Shown here one piece after another: positions 16,651 to 25,308 of a stretch of DNA of 64,000 nt (position 1 is its first letter; each line of letters starts with the position of its first letter). Under the pieces are notes generated by a model. The model saw only the letters and a program-made list of their open reading frames with translations, had not been told where the DNA came from and searched no databases. The position numbers and the translations under genes were made by a program. The stretch comes from Qipengyuania sphaerica (GTDB taxonomy: Bacteria; Pseudomonadota; Alphaproteobacteria; Sphingomonadales; Sphingomonadaceae): positions 310,001 through 374,000 of the forward strand of contig NZ_JAIGNR010000001.1 of NCBI RefSeq assembly GCF_019711595.1. The letters run 5' to 3'.

Positions 16651-18004
16651 CAGCAGAAGCGGTGGAGTAGGACGCGGTGTCTTCTCCAGCATCCCCGATC
16701 AGGATATCGTCCCCGGCGCCGCCTATCAGCGTGTCGTTACCCGTGCCGGCATCGATCGTGTCGTTACCGCCCAGGCCGTTGATGATATCGTTCCCGCCGA
16801 GGCCGTAGATGAAATCGTTTCCGCTGCCGCCAGAGATTTCTTCATCCTCTGCAGTTCCGCTTATCTCCTCGCCGCCCACAGACGAGTAGTAACCCTGGAC
16901 GAAGTCCCGGTCGTTTTCTTCGGCATCCCAAGTGACCACGAACCCGTTGTCCGCGAGCGCCGACATTTGAAAATCGGCCGGGTCGATCTGGCCTGTAGCC
17001 ATGGTGATGAGGGGACCGTCGGCATTGCCGGCAGCATCGTATCGTTGGGCGTGATAGATGTATTCGCCGAAATTATCGTAGTTCCATGCAACTACGAAGC
17101 CCCCGTCCGAGGTCCCGATAACAGAAGCCTCTGTAAAAACGGCCGCAGGCGAAGTGTTGACATAGAACTTGCTGCCGACTGTCTGGCCGTTGCTGTCGAA
17201 AAGCGCTGCACCGATATTGCCATTTCCGGTTGCCCAGACTGTTACGAAGCCTCCGCCCTCCAAGCTTGCGACATCCGGTGCGGCGAAATAATCCGGGCTG
17301 GTGCCCAGCAAGGTCGTGCTTATCGCGGTGCCATCGGCCGAATAGCTGCGCACGTAGTTCTGATAGGTCCAGATGTCCGCGACTTCGTCATAGACATCGA
17401 TCTGCCAGCCTATCGCAAATCCGCCTCCTGCGAGCCCCGTGATACTGATGTCGTATGAGTTTGGAATCGAGATGGTGTTGCCCACAGCGTTGCCCAGATG
17501 GTCGAAGATCCGGACTCCAGCACTCCAATCGGAATAATCCTGGTAGCTGACGACGAACCCGCCGCCCTCCAGCGAAGTGATATCCATCGCGTAAACCGAT
17601 CCGCCGCCCTCGAGCAGCTCGAAATTCAGCCCGATGCGGTTGCCCGACGAATCAAGGAGCTGTGCGTAAATCTCCTCTTCGTAGAGTTCGTAGCCATATT
17701 CCGGATCGTAACCTGCGACCGATTCCTTGGTCCAGACGACAAGCACATTGCCGTTGGCAAGGACGGTTACTTCGGGATTGTCGTCTTGAGCCACAGTCGA
17801 CAAATTGACCTGGAACGCAGGCGTAGTGGGCTGCCCCGATGCATCGTAATAGATGATGTAGATTTCGTCGTCACCGTCGCCCCCTGGATCGCTGTTGCGA
17901 TTGTAAGCAACGACGAAACCCCCATCGAGCAGGGTCGCAACGGAAGGATCCTCCGCCGAATAGGTTAGACCATTATCGACGACGAAAATATCACTGGTAC
18001 TCAT
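15644..18004 (-). CDS. RTX repeat protein with N-terminal propeller-like repeats
   Basis: A predicted secreted protein of about 786 residues. The first 420 residues hold about seven copies of a roughly 55-residue unit marked by GGFVVAY/GGFVVSY/GGFVTVW/GGFVVAW, a spacing suggestive of a beta-propeller or similar all-beta repeat. Calcium-binding nonapeptide repeats (GGSGNDFIYGLGGNDIING) follow, then the same C-terminal module as the neighbouring protease. No signal peptide is needed for type I export. I chose ATG 18004 (MSTSDIFVVDNG); upstream in-frame sequence to 18088 is hydrophobic but has no convincing leader. No enzymatic motif was seen, so an adhesin or surface role is possible. Confidence 0.8.
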   Translation of the reverse strand: MSTSDIFVVDNGLTYSAEDPSVATLLDGGFVVAYNRNSDPGGDGDDEIYIIYYDASGQPTTPAFQVNLSTVAQDDNPEVTVLANGNVLVVWTKESVAGYDPEYGYELYEEEIYAQLLDSSGNRIGLNFELLEGGGSVYAMDITSLEGGGFVVSYQDYSDWSAGVRIFDHLGNAVGNTISIPNSYDISITGLAGGGFAIGWQIDVYDEVADIWTYQNYVRSYSADGTAISTTLLGTSPDYFAAPDVASLEGGGFVTVWATGNGNIGAALFDSNGQTVGSKFYVNTSPAAVFTEASVIGTSDGGFVVAWNYDNFGEYIYHAQRYDAAGNADGPLITMATGQIDPADFQMSALADNGFVVTWDAEENDRDFVQGYYSSVGGEEISGTAEDEEISGGSGNDFIYGLGGNDIINGLGGNDTIDAGTGNDTLIGGAGDDILIGDAGEDTASYSTASAGVFVRLLAGGPQDTLSAGIDTLVAIENLVGSDFRDRLEGDDGSNRVDAGDGDDRVYGHGGNDVIVLDTGRDRAWGGADDDRIYGQDGNDRIYGDNGDDRLYGQADDDTLIGGAGNDEMVGGTGNDIYFVDDAGDSVLELADEGNDGVIAGLDYTLGDNVEILRMRTGDFDGTGNGLDNIVRGVGGVNVLHGMGGDDSIYGGTGNDTLDGGDGNDRLYGENGSDTMTGGAGADSFIFMDAAELGTRLAIADIITDFSQSDGDRMNLRNVDANINLEGDQNFAFIGTSAFSQTAGELRYFQTSTSTIVEMDVDGDGVGDLYIRLDGQMDLSAGDFVL

Positions 18005-18110
18005 GAGAACGACCCCCGAAAAACCTATCAAAAACAGAATGAATTGATATCGTCGGGCCTTACATTGCCGTCTCTGGCCCCACATCACCCATTCGGGTTA
18101 TGGTTCGCGA

Positions 18111-19196
18111 TCAGCCTGCATTTTTAGACAGGACACCTATTGCGCGGACGACCGCGGCGATCTCGGCCTGCCTGGTGCATCCGAGCCGGGCAGCCGCATC
18201 GCGGACCTGTACCTTTATGGTCTCGCGCGAAACGCCGCGGACTTTGGCCATCTGCTCGATGGTTCGTCCCTCCGCCAGTCCCATCGCGACGGCAGCCTGG
18301 GCAGAGCTGAGGCCAAACAGGCCGCTCAGGCGCGCTGGTGTATCGGGCGACATTGCGGAGGGGTCGCGCACAACCAGCATCGCGCCCCTTGTCGTCGCAT
18401 CGATCGGCATGGGCAGGATGTCGAGGGTCAGGGGAACATCGTCTTCCCGCGCGATCGCTATCAGCGCGGGAGCCGGGGACGGGGATGTCGCGCGGGCCAA
18501 CCCGTCTTCGATTGCACGGGCGCTTTTGCCGACAATGCCGATACGGCCCCACTTCACGATGAATAGGGATGATGCCTGCAGCAAAGCCTCCCCGGCCGCA
18601 TTCGCGCGAAGAAGTCGTCGCTTGCTGTCCACGATAAGGGTTGCCACGGGGCTGGCATCGGCCAAGGCGCCAGCCAGTTCGCGGCTGCTTTCCAGCTGCG
18701 CCAACTGGGCACGCAACGCCACCGCCCTGCCGACATGCGGCGCGATACGGGCCAGCGCACGCTTGCCGGCGGTCGAGAAACCCTGCGACGACTTTCCGCG
18801 GTGGATGGCGAGCGATCCCTTGCCGTGCGGGGAGCTCCCGGAAATCGACAGGGCGCGAAACGTATCGTCGCCGATTTTCCTGAAGAACTCGTTGTAGAGG
18901 CGACTTTTGCTGTAGCGTTCATCCGAGACCAGCTCGGCATTGTCGATCAGGACATTGGCGCGGAAATTGGAAAGGTTTGAAAGTGTCCAAGGATCCTCGG
19001 CCGCATAATCCCTGAGATAGCTCTCGATGTCGCTCTCCGCGAAATAACCGTTGTGCCCGAGGAAGCGCTGCGCGCCATCGGTATAGACCCAGCCGACGAC
19101 AGCCGACCTGCCGCCGGCGATGGACGCCAGTTTGCCGGGCAAGTGGGCAAATGCCTCGTCATCGAAAAGCGCGTCGTAGATCTCCTCGCTGCGCAA
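18111..19196 (-). CDS. LuxR-family transcriptional regulator
   Basis: A 361-residue regulator. The C-terminal helix-turn-helix runs from LSSAQAAVAMGLAEGRTIEQM through VSRETIKVQVRDAAARLGC, a LuxR/FixJ-type domain. The middle has a PAS-like segment (LADASPVATLIVDSKRRLLRANAAG) and the N-terminal 150 residues form a possible sensor domain. The TTG at 19196 is favoured because AGGAG lies nine bases upstream; a TTG at 19259 is the alternative. It stands on the same strand just upstream of both RTX genes, and its stop is about 107 nt from the second RTX start, so it may control them. No LuxI-type synthase is present. Confidence 0.85.
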   Translation of the reverse strand: MRSEEIYDALFDDEAFAHLPGKLASIAGGRSAVVGWVYTDGAQRFLGHNGYFAESDIESYLRDYAAEDPWTLSNLSNFRANVLIDNAELVSDERYSKSRLYNEFFRKIGDDTFRALSISGSSPHGKGSLAIHRGKSSQGFSTAGKRALARIAPHVGRAVALRAQLAQLESSRELAGALADASPVATLIVDSKRRLLRANAAGEALLQASSLFIVKWGRIGIVGKSARAIEDGLARATSPSPAPALIAIAREDDVPLTLDILPMPIDATTRGAMLVVRDPSAMSPDTPARLSGLFGLSSAQAAVAMGLAEGRTIEQMAKVRGVSRETIKVQVRDAAARLGCTRQAEIAAVVRAIGVLSKNAG

Positions 19197-19289
19197 CCTG
19201 CGTCTCTCCTGACCTGAACGAGTAGGGAAAGATGGTCTAGGCTGCTGAAAGTCAACCAAATTCGGAGCAATGATCTCCGAGGCGGGATT

Positions 19290-19706
19290 TCACGTCGCAA
19301 ACAGCATCGCGTCGTCGGCGAAGGCTTTCATCTCCAGCGCGTTGCCGCTGGGGTCGCGAAAGAACATCGTTGCCTGTTCGCTCGGCTGGCCCTTGAAACG
19401 GATCGTGGGTTCGATGGCGAACTCCACTCCTGCCGCCACCAGCCGGTCGGCGAGCGCCTGCCAGTCCTCCATCGCCAGCACCACGCCGAAATGGGGGACG
19501 GGGACATCGTGGCCGTCGACCGGGTTGCTCGCCCGGTCGCCCGCCTCGCCGCCAAGGTGCGCGACGATCTGGTGGCCGTAGAAATCGAAGTCGATCCATT
19601 CCTCGCTGCTGCGACCCTCGGCACAGCCCATCAACCCTCCGTAGAAGGCGCGGGCCTCGGCAAGGTCGCGGACGGGGAAGGCGAGGTGGAAGGGGCGCAG
19701 GCTCAT
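19290..19706 (-). CDS. VOC family (glyoxalase/dioxygenase superfamily) protein
   Basis: A 138-residue protein with the paired beta-alpha-beta-beta-beta fold of the vicinal-oxygen-chelate family. The start is [23 protein letters not shown], and the second half has [13 protein letters not shown] and [15 protein letters not shown]. The metal ligands would be His7, His72 and the C-terminal Glu of ALEMK. The substrate is unknown; relatives act in glyoxal detoxification or drug resistance. It is a single gene, convergent with none and divergent from the GST gene. Confidence 0.88.
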   Translation of the reverse strand: MSLRPFHLAFPVRDLAEARAFYGGLMGCAEGRSSEEWIDFDFYGHQIVAHLGGEAGDRASNPVDGHDVPVPHFGVVLAMEDWQALADRLVAAGVEFAIEPTIRFKGQPSEQATMFFRDPSGNALEMKAFADDAMLFAT

Positions 19707-19810
19707 GGCGTTCGTCTAGCGGCAATGACGTTCGTCGCATAGCCATCCCGTTCAGGCTCGACACGCCCAAGCTGAACCTCTACCGGCCTTTGCATACGCA
19801 GGGGAAGCGC

Positions 19811-20473
19811 ATGAAGATCATCATCGGCAACAAGAACTATTCGAGTTGGTCGCTGCGCGGCTGGCTTGCGGCCAAGCAATCGGGTCTCTCCTTCGAGGAG
19901 ATCACCGTGCCGATGGGCGGCGAGGCGTGGGACGAATTGAAACAGGACGATAGCGGCACGCAGCCCTCGCACGGCAAGGTCCCGATCCTGTGGGACGGCG
20001 ACAATGTGGTGTGGGACAGCCTCGCCATCCTCGAATATCTCGCCGACAAGGTCGGGCGCGACCGCTTCTGGCCCAAGGATGAAACCGCGCGCGGCATGGC
20101 GCGGTCGATGGTGGCGGAAATGCACTCCTCCTACTTCGCGCTGCGCGGCGAATGCCCGATGAACGTAAGGAAGCGTTTCGACGGTTTCGAGCCGAGCGAG
20201 GCGTGCAGGGCGGACATCCTGCGCATCCTGTCGCTATGGGCGGAAGCGCGCAGCCGCTTCGGCAATGGCGGACCGTATCTCTTCGGCACCTTCGGCGCGG
20301 CGGACGTGTTCTTCGCCCCCGTCGTCAGCCGTTTCATCAGCTACCAGATCCCCGTCCCGGGCTTTGCCGCCGCCTATATGCAGGCCATGTGGGAGCACGA
20401 ATGGATGCAAGGGTGGGTCGAGGCATCGGAAAACGAAGAATGGGTCATCGAACAGTACGAAACCGTTTCCTGA
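19811..20473 (+). CDS. Glutathione S-transferase family protein
   Basis: A 220-residue cytosolic protein. The N-terminal thioredoxin-like domain starts MKIIIGNKNYSSWSLRGWLA, where the YSSWS segment supplies the glutathione-activating Ser/Tyr. The cis-Pro lies in HGKVPIL, followed by DSLAILEYLAD. The all-helical C-terminal domain ends WVEASENEEWVIEQYETVS. The ATG at 19811 has a GGGGAAGCG leader and is preferred over 19790. Its last 34 nt overlap the start of the S1/P1 nuclease gene, so the two are likely co-transcribed. Confidence 0.9.
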   Translation: MKIIIGNKNYSSWSLRGWLAAKQSGLSFEEITVPMGGEAWDELKQDDSGTQPSHGKVPILWDGDNVVWDSLAILEYLADKVGRDRFWPKDETARGMARSMVAEMHSSYFALRGECPMNVRKRFDGFEPSEACRADILRILSLWAEARSRFGNGGPYLFGTFGAADVFFAPVVSRFISYQIPVPGFAAAYMQAMWEHEWMQGWVEASENEEWVIEQYETVS

Positions 20474-21330
20474 CGCTGGTCGCGGCGTGCCTCGCGCTAT
20501 TGCCCGCGCCCGCCATGGCCTGGGGCGAGTTCGCGCATCGCACCACGGCCAGTATCGCGATGGAGAACGTCTCGCCCGGCACGGCGCGCAAGATCGCGCG
20601 GCTGCTGGAAGCCGCACCGCAGCTCGGCGTGCCCGACTGCCCGCTCGCCACGCTGGAGGACGCGGCCTACTGGCCCGATTGCATCCGCAAGGATTATTGG
20701 CGCTGGGGCTATACCTTCGCCTGGCACTATCGCACCGCGCCGGTGTGCGAGGCCTATAACCCGCGCGCCAATTGCTCGGGCCAGAACTGCATCCTTGCCC
20801 AGATCGAGCGCAACCAGCGCATCCTTGCCGACGAGGGCCTGCCGGCCAATGTCCGGCTCGAGGCGCTGGTCTTCCTCGTCCACTTTATCGGCGATGTGCA
20901 CATGCCGCTCCATTCGGGCGACCATGAGGATCGCGGCGGCAACGATATCGAGGCCGCCTATGGCATTGCACCGGGCCTCAACCTGCACTGGATCTGGGAC
21001 GGCCCGCTGGCAGAGCGCGCGATAACTTCTTCGCCCGTCCCGCTGGTGCGCCGCTATACTGCTGCAGAGCGCGAGGAACTCGGCGGTGGCACTTCGGCAG
21101 ACTGGGGCCGCGAAAGCTGGGAGACGAGCCGCGATTTCGTCTATCCCAACGCCTTCGACCGCCCTGCCTGCGAGGGCGAGGATTATGCCGACGAAACCGC
21201 GCTGACGCAGGAGGACATCCTCCGCGCCATCCCGATCTCGCAGCGCCGCGTCACGCAGGCGGGCATTCGCATGGCCGAATATCTCGACGCGGCCTTCGCG
21301 CCGGGGCCATTGCCGGAGCCGGAACGCTAG
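20440..21330 (+). CDS. S1/P1 family zinc-dependent nuclease, exported
   Basis: A 296-residue periplasmic or secreted nuclease of single-stranded DNA/RNA. The signal peptide ends APAMA, so the mature protein starts with Trp (WGEFAHR), whose N-terminal amine and ring are zinc-site features of this family. Further ligands lie in FAWHYR, HFIGDVHMPLHSGDHEDRGG and LHWIWDG. The ATG at 20440 lies inside the GST gene, giving a 34-nt overlap. It is tail-to-tail with the cupin gene, with the last 4 nt shared. Confidence 0.9.
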   Translation: MGHRTVRNRFLTLVAACLALLPAPAMAWGEFAHRTTASIAMENVSPGTARKIARLLEAAPQLGVPDCPLATLEDAAYWPDCIRKDYWRWGYTFAWHYRTAPVCEAYNPRANCSGQNCILAQIERNQRILADEGLPANVRLEALVFLVHFIGDVHMPLHSGDHEDRGGNDIEAAYGIAPGLNLHWIWDGPLAERAITSSPVPLVRRYTAAEREELGGGTSADWGRESWETSRDFVYPNAFDRPACEGEDYADETALTQEDILRAIPISQRRVTQAGIRMAEYLDAAFAPGPLPEPER

Positions 21331-21773
21331 AAGTCGCTGCCGTCTTTGCGGTGGAAACCGCGACCATTGGTCAAATGCATGTCGATATCGGGATAGTGGC
21401 AATCGCTCGAAGCCGGCCTGCCGATCACAACATACACGCAACGCTGGTCGCTGCGGTTCTGGATGACATGACCGTTGCCATCGCCCTTGGGGAAGGCGGA
21501 AATGTCTCCCGGGAACATGATCGTATCGCCGCTATCGTCGACCAGCGTGCCTTCGCCCTCGATCATGACAAGCAACTCGTCTTCTTCCTCGTGCCAGTGG
21601 CGCTGCGCGGACCATGCGCCCGGTTCCAGCACCACATGGCTTGCTCCAAAATCGGTGAGACCCGATGCGGGAGCGAGCCTGCGGTAATGGCGCCCCTGGA
21701 CCGCGCCCGCATATTCGGGCGGATATCCCGTCGCATTGGTCTGGGGGATGGCGTCGAGATCGAGCTTGGGCAT
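21327..21773 (-). CDS. Cupin domain protein
   Basis: A 148-residue single cupin barrel. Metal ligands are in HWHEEEDELLVMIEG (two His and a Glu) and the later His in GNGHVIQN, matching the classic GxHxHxxxxE...GxxH pattern. The C-terminus CHYPDIDMHLTNGRGFHRK carries extra His. The substrate is unknown; relatives act as isomerases or dioxygenases on small molecules. It stands convergent to the nuclease gene and divergent from dapE. Confidence 0.85.
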   Translation of the reverse strand: MPKLDLDAIPQTNATGYPPEYAGAVQGRHYRRLAPASGLTDFGASHVVLEPGAWSAQRHWHEEEDELLVMIEGEGTLVDDSGDTIMFPGDISAFPKGDGNGHVIQNRSDQRCVYVVIGRPASSDCHYPDIDMHLTNGRGFHRKDGSDF

Positions 21774-21796
21774 TGGCGCACACTCCTGCTAGCGCG

Positions 21797-22936
21797 ATGA
21801 CAATGACTCAGGTTCTCGATCTCGCCAAGCGGTTGATGTCCGCGAAAAGCGTCACCCCTGCCACCGGCTCCGTGTTCGACGAGATGGAGGCCATGCTCGC
21901 ACCGCTCGGCTTCGAAGTGACCCGCTTCACCCGCGGCGACGGGGCTGAAGGGACGCCCGAAGCGCCGGTCGAAAACCTCTTCGCGATCCGCAAGGGGCCG
22001 GAAGGTTCGAAGCACTTCTCCTTCGCGGGGCACCTCGACGTGGTACCTCCCGGCGGCGGCTGGGCTTCGGACGCATTCGAGCCCGAAGTGCGCGGCGACC
22101 TCCTCTACGGACGCGGCGCGGTCGACATGAAAGGCTCGATCGCCTGCATGGTCGATGCAGTGGCGGCCGTTCCGGCAGAGGCAGGCACGATCAGCTTCAT
22201 CATCACCGGCGACGAAGAAGGCCCTGCGCTTCACGGCACGCGCGCGCTGATCGATTTCATGCGCGAGGCGGGACACCAGCCAGACCTGTGCCTCGTCGGC
22301 GAACCCACCAGCGTCAACCGCCTAGGCGACATGATGAAGATCGGGCGGCGCGGCTCGGTCAATATCTGGCTCGAGGTCGAGGGAACGCAAGGCCACGTCG
22401 CCTATCCGCACCTTGCCGATAATCCCATCCCCAAGCTGGTCGCCATGCTCGCCGAACTCGACGCTCTGGTGCTCGATGAAGGCAACGACTGGTTCCAGGC
22501 GTCCAATCTCGAGATCACCGATCTGGAAGTCGGCAACCAGGCGCACAACGTAATTCCGGAAAGGGCCGAAGCGCGCATCTCGATCCGCTTCAACGACGAG
22601 CATTCGGGAGCCTCGCTGTCGGAAATGGTCATGGCCATCGCCGAAAGGCACGGGGGCGTCGCAAAACCGATCATCTCGGGCGAGCCCTTCCTGACGCCTC
22701 CCGGCGAATTCAGCGACATCATCGCCAACGCAGTGAAGGCGGAGACCGGCCTCGATCCCGAGCCGAGCACGACCGGCGGTACCTCGGACGCCCGCTTCCT
22801 GCGCGCCGTGTGCCCGGTGATCGAATTCGGCCTCGTCAACGCGACCATGCACAAGCGCGACGAGGCGGTAGCCATCGAAGACCTTTCCACGCTAAGCCGC
22901 ATCTACGCGCGCATCGCCAAGAACGCGCTGGCATAA
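21797..22936 (+). CDS. dapE: Succinyl-diaminopimelate desuccinylase
   Basis: A 379-residue dizinc M20 peptidase-family enzyme releasing succinate from N-succinyl-LL-diaminopimelate in lysine and peptidoglycan synthesis. The metal site has FAGHLDVVPPG, then GRGAVDMKGS and the EEGP segment (general-base Glu). Dimerisation residues follow, and the end carries TGGTSDARFLR and GLVNATMHKRDE. Start 21797 gives MTMTQVLDLAKRLMSAKSVTP; the longer frame to 21665 is probably not used. dapB lies at 28.2-28.9 kb, so two lysine-pathway genes are near each other. Confidence 0.93.
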   Translation: MTMTQVLDLAKRLMSAKSVTPATGSVFDEMEAMLAPLGFEVTRFTRGDGAEGTPEAPVENLFAIRKGPEGSKHFSFAGHLDVVPPGGGWASDAFEPEVRGDLLYGRGAVDMKGSIACMVDAVAAVPAEAGTISFIITGDEEGPALHGTRALIDFMREAGHQPDLCLVGEPTSVNRLGDMMKIGRRGSVNIWLEVEGTQGHVAYPHLADNPIPKLVAMLAELDALVLDEGNDWFQASNLEITDLEVGNQAHNVIPERAEARISIRFNDEHSGASLSEMVMAIAERHGGVAKPIISGEPFLTPPGEFSDIIANAVKAETGLDPEPSTTGGTSDARFLRAVCPVIEFGLVNATMHKRDEAVAIEDLSTLSRIYARIAKNALA

Positions 22937-22961
22937 ATCAAAGGGACGTGAGGGGACACAC

Positions 22962-24200
22962 ATGCTGAGGACCTGGTTCGAAATTCCGCTGTGGCAGCGC
23001 GTGCTGACCGCGCTCCTGCTCGGCGTGCTCACCGGCTATGCCTGGGGCCCCGAAGCGGAAAGCATCAAGTGGATCGGCGACTTCTTCATCAAGTCGATCA
23101 AGATGCTGGTGGTCCCGCTGATCTTCTTCAGCCTTGTCGCAGGCGTTGCTGCCATCGGGGATTTGAGAAAGCTCGGCGCCGTCGGTGGGCGGGCGATGCT
23201 GCTCTTTATCGTCACCGGCCAGATCGCCGTGTGGCTGGGCCTCGCTCTCGGCACTTTCGTCCAGCCGGGCGCGGGCGTCGACACCAGCGCGATCCAGAAG
23301 GGCGTGACGCCCGAACCCAACCCGACCACCGCGGTCGACATGATCCTGTCGATCGTGCCCGAAAGCCCGGTGCAGGTGATGGCCGATGTGGCGGTGCTCC
23401 CGCTGATCGTATTTTCCATGCTGATCGGCATCGGCATATTGATGGCCGGCAAGGATGGCGAGCCGGTCCAGAAGATCTTCGATAGCGGCGCAGTGGTGAT
23501 GCAGAAGGTCACGATGATCGTGATGGAGCTGACCCCCTTCGGCGTCTTTGCGCTGATGGCATGGGTGGCGGGCACGCTCGGCATCGACGCGCTGATCAGC
23601 CTCGCCAAGCTGGTCGGGCTCAACTATCTCGGCTGCCTGCTGATCATCGGCGTGATCTACGGCAGCATGATCAAGTTCCTCGCCAAGCTGCCGGTGCGAG
23701 ACTTCTTCCGCGGGATCATCGACGCGATGGCGGTGAGCTATTCGACCGCCTCCTCGAACGCCACGCTGCCCGTGACCCTGCGCTGTGCGGAGCGGAACCT
23801 CGGCGTCTCGAATTCGGTGGCGAGCTTCGTCATTTCGCTCGGTGCGACGATCAACATGAACGGCACCGCGATGTATCTCGGCCTCGCCACGCTGTTCGGC
23901 GCACAGATCTTCGGCGTCGACTTGTCGATGGGCGACTACTTCCTGATCTCGATCCTAGCCACGCTGGGCGCTGTGGGCGCAGCGGGCATCCCGGGCGCGG
24001 GCCTGATCATGATGGCCTTGGTCTTCGGCGCGGTCGGCGTGCCGCTGGAAACGATCGCCTTCGTCGCCGGTGTCGACCGGATCATGGACATGATGCGCAC
24101 CACCACCAATGTCAGCGGCGATGCCGCGGTGGCGACCACCGTGGCGGTGATGACGGGCGAGATCGATACCGTGGAGATGATCTCGGCGGACGATGTCTGA
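22962..24200 (+). CDS. Dicarboxylate/amino acid:cation symporter (DAACS)
   Basis: A 412-residue inner-membrane transporter of the glutamate/aspartate/C4-dicarboxylate symporter family. The signature SYSTASSNATLPVT is in the re-entrant loop region, followed by GATINMNGTAMYLG with NMNGT as the sodium and substrate site. About eight transmembrane helices are visible from the start (ALLLGVLTGYAWG). A strong GGGGACAC leader precedes the ATG. It could carry glutamate, aspartate or a C4-dicarboxylate; the sequence alone does not decide. Only 12 nt separate it from the next gene. Confidence 0.92.
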   Translation: MLRTWFEIPLWQRVLTALLLGVLTGYAWGPEAESIKWIGDFFIKSIKMLVVPLIFFSLVAGVAAIGDLRKLGAVGGRAMLLFIVTGQIAVWLGLALGTFVQPGAGVDTSAIQKGVTPEPNPTTAVDMILSIVPESPVQVMADVAVLPLIVFSMLIGIGILMAGKDGEPVQKIFDSGAVVMQKVTMIVMELTPFGVFALMAWVAGTLGIDALISLAKLVGLNYLGCLLIIGVIYGSMIKFLAKLPVRDFFRGIIDAMAVSYSTASSNATLPVTLRCAERNLGVSNSVASFVISLGATINMNGTAMYLGLATLFGAQIFGVDLSMGDYFLISILATLGAVGAAGIPGAGLIMMALVFGAVGVPLETIAFVAGVDRIMDMMRTTTNVSGDAAVATTVAVMTGEIDTVEMISADDV

Positions 24201-24212
24201 GAGGGAAGTTCG

Positions 24213-24704
24213 ATGAGAGCACTAAGCCTGACCGCTGCAGTGGTCTTTGCGATGTCGGCCGGTCCTGTATTGGCCGGACCATCGCCGGAGAGCTCGCCTT
24301 CGGCTGGGACGGAAGCAGCTTTTGCGAATAGCGCAGAGGATGTGATGACCCTTTGGCTGCGAGCACGCGAAAGGGGCGATGCCGAGGCCATGACCGGATT
24401 CTATGAGAAAGACGGCAAGCACTCGACCGCGCGCACTTTTGCGGGGCACGCCGAAATCCTGCCGATGTTCGAACATAGTCTTGCTACCGTCGACAGTCTC
24501 ATATTGCTGGACCGACACCTTGTCACACAAGGCGATTACGCTTTCGAAACGGGGGTCGTACGTCAGCAGGGCGTCATCGAAGGCCAGAGGTTGCAGCTCG
24601 ACGCCGAATACGTCGCAGTACTGGCAAGTCAGGAAGACGGCACTTGGCTAATCAGGCACCTCATTGGCGGTAATGTGAAAATGGGCCCGGTCGCTTCGGA
24701 CTAG
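24213..24704 (+). CDS. SnoaL/DUF4440-like exported protein
   Basis: A 163-residue protein with a signal peptide (MRALSLTAAVVFAMSAGPVLA). The mature domain looks like the nuclear-transport-factor-2/SnoaL fold: an N-terminal helix DVMTLWLRARERGDAEAMTGFY, then beta strands RTFAGHAEILPMF, DYAFETGVV and TWLIRHLIGG. This fold hosts many small enzymes and binding proteins, so function is open. It has a GAGGGAAG leader and follows the symporter by 12 nt, suggesting one operon. Confidence 0.75.
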   Translation: MRALSLTAAVVFAMSAGPVLAGPSPESSPSAGTEAAFANSAEDVMTLWLRARERGDAEAMTGFYEKDGKHSTARTFAGHAEILPMFEHSLATVDSLILLDRHLVTQGDYAFETGVVRQQGVIEGQRLQLDAEYVAVLASQEDGTWLIRHLIGGNVKMGPVASD

Positions 24705-24712
24705 TACGACCG

Positions 24713-24737
24713 CTGACAAGGATTCTGGACTTGTCAG
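24713..24737. terminator. Inverted repeat between convergent genes
   Basis: A perfect 8-bp inverted repeat CTGACAAG (24713-24720) / CTTGTCAG (24730-24737) lies between the convergent ends of the SnoaL-like gene and the META-domain gene. It may act as a bidirectional terminator, but there is no T run, so confidence is low. Confidence 0.35.
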
Positions 24738-24758
24738 GTGAGATCGGCCCAGAGCCTA

Positions 24759-25181
24759 CTACTGTCGTTCGAATACCAGCACGCTATCGCCCGTAAGCAC
24801 GAGCGAATTGCCGCCCTGCGTCAGAGCGGCGGGTGGTTCGGAAAAGAGTACCTTCTCGGCTTTTTCCTGGAGCTCCCGGTCGGCATCGAAGCGCGGGTGG
24901 CACCCTGCTGCGGTTATGATCGCATTCCCGATCTCGATGCGTGTGCCGGCCACTGTGTAGTCCGTCAGGAAGCTGTTGCAGGCGATCGCTCCGCGCACAT
25001 TGCCGTCGGCTCGGAATTCGAGCGAAATTGCATTGGCGATCGGGTGATTGTCGATCCTCGCCAGCTCCCAATTGCCGATGAGCGAAGCCTGGTCGATTGC
25101 GCGATCGGCGACGGGAAGGGGTGTCACGCATGCGCTGAGCAGGAATGCGCAGGCGGCCGTTGCTGCCATGTAAGCTTTCAT
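24759..25181 (-). CDS. META domain-containing lipoprotein
   Basis: A 140-residue lipoprotein: MKAYMAATAACAFLLSAC carries a lipobox LSAC with Cys18. The mature part is a META (DUF306) domain with GNWELARIDNHPIA, then ADGNVRGAIACNSF and AGTRIEIGNAIITAAGC, where the conserved Cys pair may form a disulfide. In other bacteria META-domain proteins are linked to heat shock or antibiotic tolerance (HslJ), but no such link is visible here. ATG 25181 is chosen because it begins the signal peptide. Confidence 0.85.
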   Translation of the reverse strand: MKAYMAATAACAFLLSACVTPLPVADRAIDQASLIGNWELARIDNHPIANAISLEFRADGNVRGAIACNSFLTDYTVAGTRIEIGNAIITAAGCHPRFDADRELQEKAEKVLFSEPPAALTQGGNSLVLTGDSVLVFERQ

Positions 25182-25308
25182 GTCGAACAGAACCGCCGCC
25201 GGGCGGGATGGGTCCGGGATCGAGGGTGTTTGCAACACGCTTGGAGGACGCGCGAACCTTGCGGTGACCTGGGTGGGCAAACGATTTCCGGGGGACGACC
25301 TTGAGGGA

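Noticed and set aside
12113..18004. CRISPR-like or tandem DNA repeats
   Set aside because: The periodicity comes from the nine-residue calcium-binding repeats in the proteins; there are no conserved direct repeats with unique spacers.
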